This document shows positions 58,768 to 64,000 of a stretch of 64,000 bases of DNA, piece after piece. Source of the stretch: JAAYOS01 sp050950785. GTDB taxonomy: Bacteria > Bacillota > Clostridia > Oscillospirales > JAAYOS01. The DNA lies in assembly GCA_050950785.1 (NCBI GenBank), contig JBMNIG010000009.1, positions 22,328 to 86,327 of the forward strand. Direction: 5' to 3'. A program made the translations under genes and the position numbers. The first letter of the stretch is position 1. Each line of letters begins with the position of its first letter. The notes under the pieces are model-generated. The model was not told the DNA's origin. It saw nothing but the letters and a program-made list of their open reading frames with translations, and did no database searches.

Positions 58768-59728
58768 GTATGTGCACGCAGTAACTAAGCTACTTCCTGA
58801 AGAGCAACGACAGGACATAGAAAGGGAAATCAGAAGTCTCATCGAGGACATGATGGATCAAAAAGGCGGGCATACTGAGGAAAATGAGATACTCGTGCTC
58901 AAAGAGCTTGGACACCCCAGGACAATGGCTGACAAATATCTTGACAAACCAAATTATCTTATCGGACCTGAGCTTTTTGGCACCTATACCATGCTTCTCA
59001 AAGTTCTGATCCCCATTTCGATCATTGTTACACTTATCGGAACCATGTATGAGGTATTCACTGCAGATAAAGAGCTTATTGATGTTTTTACAATGATTAT
59101 AACAGGAGTTTTTAATGCGCCAGTGGTAACATTTGGATGTGTAACTCTCATCTTTGCAGTATTTGAACGTAAGAGCAACGTGGGGTTTGTCAATGAATTG
59201 CGCAAAGAGTGGAATCCCAAAGATCTACCGGATATTGAAAAGCCGAGCAAACCAATCAGCAGAGTAGGCACGGTAATTGGTATGGGATTTCTATTCCTGT
59301 TCTTTATTATCTTTAACAGATATATGCATCTGTTCGGTATTTATTATAAAGAAGGCACGACAACCATGTTTGCCCCAATTTTTGATGCAGGTCTGTTCCG
59401 CACTTATCTTCCATACATAAACGGGATTTTTGCACTGCAGTTTGTTTTGTCGATTGTTAAGCTGGTCTATAACAGATGGAACTATCCGATTGCTGCATCT
59501 AATCTCGTAGTGAATTTACTTGCAATGGTTGTTGCAATCATGATTCTCCGGGATCCGGGTTTAATCGATTTCAACGCATTTGCAAAGATACCCGGTCTAC
59601 AAAATGACCTGTCTGCTGATTCCTTTAGGCTTGTGCAGATAATTCTTCTAATCACTATACCGCTCTCTTATTTGATCGATTCCATACAGGGCTTCCGTAA
59701 TGCATATAGCAGTAGCAGGGGCAAGTAA
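58751..59728 (+). CDS. Membrane protein with HAAS-like N-terminus
   Basis: 325-residue protein. The first 80 residues form a soluble helical region, VTKLLPEEQRQDIEREIRSLIEDM, here in two parts VTKLLPEEQR and QDIEREIRSLIEDM, ending LKELGHPRTMADKYL. This resembles the HAAS domain found downstream of PadR regulators. Six or so membrane segments follow from about residue 84. ATG at 58751 with AAGGAG 9 bases upstream. Function unknown; its regulation by the adjacent PadR protein is inferred from the shared transcript. Confidence 0.75.
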   Translation: MKLTDKYVHAVTKLLPEEQRQDIEREIRSLIEDMMDQKGGHTEENEILVLKELGHPRTMADKYLDKPNYLIGPELFGTYTMLLKVLIPISIIVTLIGTMYEVFTADKELIDVFTMIITGVFNAPVVTFGCVTLIFAVFERKSNVGFVNELRKEWNPKDLPDIEKPSKPISRVGTVIGMGFLFLFFIIFNRYMHLFGIYYKEGTTTMFAPIFDAGLFRTYLPYINGIFALQFVLSIVKLVYNRWNYPIAASNLVVNLLAMVVAIMILRDPGLIDFNAFAKIPGLQNDLSADSFRLVQIILLITIPLSYLIDSIQGFRNAYSSSRGK

Positions 59729-59744
59729 TAGAGTGGTACCTAGT

Positions 59745-59790
59745 AAATCCGCCTCACTTAAAGTATTGTGTTAGGTGAGGTGGATTTTTT
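59745..59790 (+). terminator. Terminator after the padR pair
   Basis: 13-bp arms AAATCCGCCTCAC/GTGAGGTGGATTT (59745-59757 and 59775-59787) with one G-T pair, followed by TTT. Confidence 0.9.
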
Positions 59791-59860
59791 GCTTTATAAA
59801 ATAAGCAAGTTCCACTTGCCTAAGTTGTAGTTTGATTCGTTTTCTAGTAACTTAAGTGGG

Positions 59861-59889
59861 TTATATGCATAAATTTCCTTAGCATGCTA
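59861..59889 (+). promoter_or_regulatory. Possible sigma-G/sigma-F promoter of the ger operon
   Basis: CATGCTA (59883-59889) fits the forespore sigma -10 pattern CATnnTA. TTATA (59861-59865) stands 17 bases upstream as a weak -35. It is 37 bases before gerA, consistent with forespore expression of germinant receptors. Confidence 0.4.
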
Positions 59890-59926
59890 AAAATATAAAA
59901 AAGTATGTAAAACAGGATGTATTATT

Positions 59927-61537
59927 ATGTTTGGGTTTATATCGAGAAAACTAAATTTTCATTTCTTGAAATCATACAACGATAAAATGAATTCTAAAGC
60001 AAATTCCAGTGAACCCGCATCGGTTACAACTGTTGTAGAACCAATAGATAAAGACCTGTCTAAAAACATTGCCAATGTAAGAAGTTTAATGGGCGACAGC
60101 AGTGACCTGACAATCCATGAGTTCAGTTATGGACATGAAAGAAATCACAAAGGCGCACTAGTATATCTAAGCAGTCTCACTGATAAAGGCGAGATACACA
60201 AAAATGTCCTAAAGCCACTTATGTATGACGCATTGCTCCTTAAGCAGAGTGAGAATGTCGATCTTACAGACATAGATGTTATTAGCAAAAACTTGCTATC
60301 AATTTCAGATCTTGAACAAATTTCGCTACTAAAAGAACTGCTTGACAAACTTTTGTGCGGCGCGTCAATTCTTTTGGTACACGGTTCATCCAAGGCTTTA
60401 GCGATCAACACAATAAAGCTAGAGACAAGGGGAGTAAATGAGCCGGACACAGAATCGGTCGTTCGCGGACCGAGAGAGGGTTTTAATGAATGCTTCAAAA
60501 CCGGTATAGCTCTAATAAGACGAAAAATAAAGGATCCTGCTTTATGTGTTGAGGAAATGACAATAGGTGAAAAGTCAAACACAAAGGTCATAATTATTTA
60601 CCTAAAAACCGTTGCCAACCCCAAAATTGTCGAAGAAGTTAAAAGAAGATTGAGTAGAATAAAGATCGATGCAATTCTTGAATCGGGATATATAGAAGAA
60701 TTTATAGAGGATGCACCCTATTCCATTTTCTCCACAGTGTCCAACAGTGAAAAACCCGACAAGGTTGCATCAAAATTGTTGGAAGGCCGTGTTGCAATAC
60801 TTGTTGACGGTACACCATTTGTTCTTGTTGTTCCCATGCTTTTCGTAGAGAGCTTTCAAAGCAGCGAAGACTATTACTCAAGGCCATTCCTTTCAAGTAT
60901 TGTACGCATATTGAGGATCATAGCATTTATGTTAAGCATATTAGGGCCGGCACTGTATGTAGCATTGACTGTCTTCCATCAAGAACTCATACCTACCCAA
61001 CTCTTAATATCTATAGCAGCCGGACATGAGAAAGTACCTTATCCGGCTATTTTAGAAGCCTTCCTAATGATTATGGTTTTTGACATCCTTAGAGAAGCAG
61101 GAGTACGCCTCCCGACTGCTGTGGGGCAGACTATAAGCATTGTCGGTGCTCTTGTACTGGGTCAAGCAGCAGTCGAGGCTGGTTTAATAAGTCCAATTAT
61201 GGTAATAGTAGTTGCTACAACAGCTATATCAAGCTTTGCTGTTCCTTCACAAACGGATTCCGGCACGATATTAAGGTACATTTACTTATTACTCGCGGGA
61301 ATCGCAGGTGGTTTCGGAGTAATAATGGGGATGCTCGTTACATTAATGCATCTGTCATCTTTGAGATCATTCGGAGTTCCGTATTTGTGGCCCATCGCAC
61401 CTCTTAATTTGCCTGGTCTAAAAGACGTGTTCATTAGAGCTTATATGTGGAAAATGGAAAAACGTCCATCTGCTTTAAAATGGGACAATGACTTACAACG
61501 CCAAGGTCAGAGTCAGAAACCTACTCCTAAGAGATAA
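59927..61537 (+). CDS. Spore germination receptor subunit A (GerA family)
   Basis: 536-residue A subunit of a germinant receptor in the spore inner membrane. A soluble N-terminal domain covers about 1-310. The membrane part follows with helices from about 320 and the family motifs SRPFLSSIVRILRIIAFML near 313-331, REAGVRLPTAVGQTISIVG near 388-406, and PSQTDSGTILRYIYLL near 441-456. ATG start preceded by AACAGGATG, a weak ribosome-binding site. The C-terminal tail overlaps no functional motif. It is first in the order gerA-gerC-gerB. Confidence 0.94.
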   Translation: MFGFISRKLNFHFLKSYNDKMNSKANSSEPASVTTVVEPIDKDLSKNIANVRSLMGDSSDLTIHEFSYGHERNHKGALVYLSSLTDKGEIHKNVLKPLMYDALLLKQSENVDLTDIDVISKNLLSISDLEQISLLKELLDKLLCGASILLVHGSSKALAINTIKLETRGVNEPDTESVVRGPREGFNECFKTGIALIRRKIKDPALCVEEMTIGEKSNTKVIIIYLKTVANPKIVEEVKRRLSRIKIDAILESGYIEEFIEDAPYSIFSTVSNSEKPDKVASKLLEGRVAILVDGTPFVLVVPMLFVESFQSSEDYYSRPFLSSIVRILRIIAFMLSILGPALYVALTVFHQELIPTQLLISIAAGHEKVPYPAILEAFLMIMVFDILREAGVRLPTAVGQTISIVGALVLGQAAVEAGLISPIMVIVVATTAISSFAVPSQTDSGTILRYIYLLLAGIAGGFGVIMGMLVTLMHLSSLRSFGVPYLWPIAPLNLPGLKDVFIRAYMWKMEKRPSALKWDNDLQRQGQSQKPTPKR

Positions 61538-61580
61538 AAGGGATGTGTATGTTGAGATACAAGTAGGGAGTAAATTTCAC

Positions 61581-62750
61581 ATGAAAAAGCCTGTTGTCAA
61601 GATTATATCATACTTCCTCTTAATTTCGCTCTTGTCCGGTTGTTTGGGCGGGCGAGAGGTTAATGATCTGGAAATTGTCATAGGAATGGGACTTGATAGT
61701 ACAGAAAATCCTGACTCAATCCTGCTTACCGCTCAAGTAGTAGATGTAAGCCAACTTGGATTGAGCGGGGGAAGCGGGAAAGACTCAAAAGCGTATTGGA
61801 ATGTATCCACTAGTGCAAGTACGATTTTTGAAGCAATAAGGCAAGTTACACACAAAACCGGTAATAGGCTCTTTGTATCACATTGCAAAATTTTCGTATA
61901 TGGCAGAGAACTGGCTGAGGAAGGTTTGTATAAGCATTTTGATTTTGTTCTACGTGCAATGGAAATGAGGTTAACAACGCTTATTCTAATTGCGGATGAT
62001 AAAGCCAGCGATGTACTAGATGCTAAACCACAGACCGAAGAGCTTCCGGCTATGAATATTGATAAATTAGTTAAGTCATATGGATATACTTCACATCTAT
62101 ATGCCGTGACACTAAAAGACTTTGCTTCTCGTCTGATAAGTAAAACCAAGTCGCCTATGGCACCTATAATCCGTGTTATTGAAGAAGGGGACGAGAAGGA
62201 TATTTATATAACAGGTCTTGCAATTTTTAATGGGGACAAAATGGTGGGCGAACTGAATATGGATGAGACTCGCGGATTATTGTGGGTTATAAATGAAGTT
62301 GAAAGCGGTGTACTGCTTGTGCCCACGCCTGAAGGTACGGGTACAGCAGTCTTTGAAATAGGCTCGGCAAAAGGAAAAGTTAAGCCCGAAATAACAGAGG
62401 ACGGAAGAGTTATAATGCACATTGATATAAAACTTAATGCAAGCCTCTCTGAACAAACCTCAACCGAAAAACTTGCAGATCCTCAAAAATTTGAAATACT
62501 ACAGGATGGTATGTCAGAGGTAGTTACTCAAGAGATAATGGCTGCATACGAAAAATCAGTAAAGACAAGTTCAGATATATTTGGATTCGGAGATCTAGTT
62601 CAAAAAAGATATAAAAAAAGATGGGACGAGTACAAAGACATATGGGATGAAGTATATAAGACTATAGAATTGGATATCAATGTTAAATCAAAGATCACGA
62701 AAGCTGATCTACTAAATAATCCGGTGGCATACAAAGCGAGGGTTGAATGA
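61581..62750 (+). CDS. Spore germination lipoprotein subunit C (GerC family)
   Basis: 389-residue lipoprotein. The signal peptide ends at lipobox LLSGC, so lipidation at about Cys21. The family N-terminal domain starts GGREVNDLEIVIGMGLD near 24-40, and the C-terminal domain ends with WDEYKDIWDEVYKTIELDI near 352-370. ATG at 61581 with GGGAG 10 bases upstream; the long open frame from 61488 overlaps gerA and is not needed. It overlaps or abuts gerB. Confidence 0.93.
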   Translation: MKKPVVKIISYFLLISLLSGCLGGREVNDLEIVIGMGLDSTENPDSILLTAQVVDVSQLGLSGGSGKDSKAYWNVSTSASTIFEAIRQVTHKTGNRLFVSHCKIFVYGRELAEEGLYKHFDFVLRAMEMRLTTLILIADDKASDVLDAKPQTEELPAMNIDKLVKSYGYTSHLYAVTLKDFASRLISKTKSPMAPIIRVIEEGDEKDIYITGLAIFNGDKMVGELNMDETRGLLWVINEVESGVLLVPTPEGTGTAVFEIGSAKGKVKPEITEDGRVIMHIDIKLNASLSEQTSTEKLADPQKFEILQDGMSEVVTQEIMAAYEKSVKTSSDIFGFGDLVQKRYKKRWDEYKDIWDEVYKTIELDINVKSKITKADLLNNPVAYKARVE

Positions 62751-62754
62751 TACG

Positions 62755-63861
62755 ATGAATGTGGAAAAAGGAAAGATATCGGGCATGCAATTGTTCTTCT
62801 GTGTCACTGGGTTTGTTCAGGGATCAATATTATTAGTTAATTTTGCTGTGGGCATTACCGAGTCCCAGACATGGATGGCAGTTCTGGCAAGTATTGCGAT
62901 TTCAATACCTTTTGTGTATTCATATATTGCTCTTGCCAAAAGATTTCCGGGTCTGAATATAATTCAGATAAACGATGTAGTGTATGGACCAATAATCGGA
63001 AAATTATTATCCTTATATTATATTTTGTTTTTTGCACTTACACTCTCATTTAATATTAGAGATATAGGCGAACTGTATAATACTTTTCTTATGCCCGATG
63101 CTCCTTTTATCTTTTTTCTCGTTGTGTTTGCAGCAACTTGCGCATACGCAGTGTATAAGGGTCTTGAATCGATTGCTCGAATAAGCCACGTAGTCGTAAC
63201 AATATCTATTGCAATCACTATACTAATCTTTCTGCTCCTTATAGACTACATGGATTTTTCTAATTTTTTACCACTTTTTAAGGTGCCACCCATTAAAATC
63301 CTTCACGGGTTACATGTGATCTCGGCAATTCCCTTTGCAGAAAGTATAATATTTCTTATGATAATTTGCTCAGTCAATAAAAAAGATAAAGTTGCCAAGA
63401 ATTATATATTGGGCATATTGGTAGGGGGGATGGTTCTATTAAATGCAGCTATAAGAAATACCGCTGTTTTGGGAAAAACTGAGACATTATGGACCTCTGC
63501 ATCGTTCGAGTCTGCGCGCATAATTGATTTAGGTACAGTTTTAACAAGAATGGACCTGCTGATCGGTGTTACACAAACAATAATGATTTTTTTTAAGACA
63601 TGCTTATTTCTTTACGCTTTTGTCACAGCAGTTGCTCAAATCCTAGGCCTCAAATCATATTTACCGATACTACTCCCATTAACTGCAATTGAGGTTATAC
63701 TAGCAGCTACTGTATTTCAGTCACCTGTAGATCACGCAATGATTACACAAAATGCAGGTATAATATATTCTACGCCGCTTTTATACCTAATTCCGGCAAT
63801 ATCCTTACTAATAGCTGTAATTCGAGGTTTACCCAAAACTAAACGGAGGAAAAAATCATGA
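62755..63861 (+). CDS. Spore germination permease subunit B (GerB family)
   Basis: 368-residue membrane protein with about ten helices, of the GerAB/amino-acid permease-like superfamily. It is the germinant-binding B subunit in Bacillus. Starts MNVEKGKISGMQLFFCVTGF; the NFAVGITESQTW loop lies near 27-38. The ATG at 62755 lies just after the gerC stop; GAGGG is 11 bases upstream. The ligand cannot be predicted. Confidence 0.92.
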   Translation: MNVEKGKISGMQLFFCVTGFVQGSILLVNFAVGITESQTWMAVLASIAISIPFVYSYIALAKRFPGLNIIQINDVVYGPIIGKLLSLYYILFFALTLSFNIRDIGELYNTFLMPDAPFIFFLVVFAATCAYAVYKGLESIARISHVVVTISIAITILIFLLLIDYMDFSNFLPLFKVPPIKILHGLHVISAIPFAESIIFLMIICSVNKKDKVAKNYILGILVGGMVLLNAAIRNTAVLGKTETLWTSASFESARIIDLGTVLTRMDLLIGVTQTIMIFFKTCLFLYAFVTAVAQILGLKSYLPILLPLTAIEVILAATVFQSPVDHAMITQNAGIIYSTPLLYLIPAISLLIAVIRGLPKTKRRKKS

Positions 63862-64000
63862 TTTACGTGATCACAGTTTACACACTAATTGCGATGATCA
63901 ATTTACCACCGTTGATAAAGAACAGGGAGAAGAAAGAACTAATAGCTTTTATTGTCTTCTTTATCGTTGCTTTTGTTTTAAGTATATTGTACGCTTTGGA
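63858..64000 (+). CDS. Small membrane protein at the end of the ger operon (3' partial)
   Basis: Open frame starting MIYVITVYTLIAMINL, cut by the window end after 47 codons. Two hydrophobic stretches (about 2-16 and 29-46) flank a charged loop KNREKKE. The ATG overlaps the gerB stop by 4 bp (ATGA) and has GGAGGA 7 bases upstream, so it is surely translated with gerB. It resembles the small extra membrane subunits sometimes found in ger operons, but I cannot assign it to a family. Confidence 0.75.
   Translation, partial: MIYVITVYTLIAMINLPPLIKNREKKELIAFIVFFIVAFVLSILYAL

Noticed and set aside
61488..61580. 31-codon N-terminal extension of the GerC lipoprotein overlapping gerA
   Set aside because: The ATG at 61581 starts a clean lipoprotein signal peptide; the extension would bury it behind a basic stretch.

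Overview
The window looks like chromosome from an anaerobic, endospore-forming Firmicute of the class Clostridia with an acetogen-type one-carbon metabolism. The evidence is the low-GC firmicute gene set (addBA, dgt-dnaG-rpoD, PadR and Rrf2 regulators), the sporulation and germination genes (SpoVB-like flippase, PdaB-like deacetylase, SleB-like hydrolase, gerA-gerC-gerB), and a methyl branch of the Wood-Ljungdahl pathway with corrinoid methyltransferases. CODH/acetyl-CoA synthase and formate dehydrogenase are not in the window, so acetogenesis itself is inferred. No tRNA, rRNA, CRISPR array or prophage was recognised.

Layout. 1-6.3 kb: addB (5' truncated by the window edge) and addA. 6.4-10.2 kb: rpmE, a PlsC-like acyltransferase with a zinc ribbon, a GltS-type symporter and a YigZ-family protein. 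10.5-14.5 kb: dgt, dnaG, rpoD. 14.6-17.0 kb, minus strand: SpoVB-like and PdaB-like genes. 17.1-35.8 kb, minus strand: one continuous run of sixteen genes starting at a consensus sigma-A promoter (35813-35842) and ending at a 21-bp inverted repeat (17090-17149). 36.0-41.5 kb, plus strand and divergent: DUF2284 protein, RACo-type corrinoid activator, an unknown protein and a metH-type methionine synthase. 41.6-43.4 kb, minus strand: Cu/Zn-SOD-like protein and flavodiiron protein. 43.6-45.4 kb: a five-copy 27-bp tandem repeat and an intact IS256-family element with an 8-bp target duplication. 45.6-54.9 kb: a diguanylate cyclase, deoC, a BMP-type nucleoside ABC transporter, exoA, tdk and udk. 55-64 kb: cysK plus an Rrf2 regulator, yjbQ, a SleB-like hydrolase, a PadR/membrane-protein pair and the ger operon, which runs off the window end.

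The centre of interest is the 18.7-kb minus-strand run. In transcription order it encodes a short HdrA/QmoA-like flavoprotein, a ferredoxin/MvhD-like protein, MetV, MetF, HdrC, a 1492-residue HdrA fusion carrying an inserted GltD/NfnB-like domain, MvhD/FloxD, FloxC-, FloxB- and FloxA-like subunits, Fhs, FchA, FolD, a UROD-family methyltransferase, an MtgA-like methyl-H4folate methyltransferase and a corrinoid protein. It therefore joins the whole formate-to-methyl-H4folate route, a methyl-donor input module and an apparent flavin-based electron-bifurcating Hdr-Flox complex. HdrB, the usual catalytic subunit, is absent from the run. My inference is that MetVF takes the place of HdrB as the terminal acceptor (or donor) site. 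The divergent plus-strand genes supply the corrinoid reactivator and another corrinoid methyltransferase.
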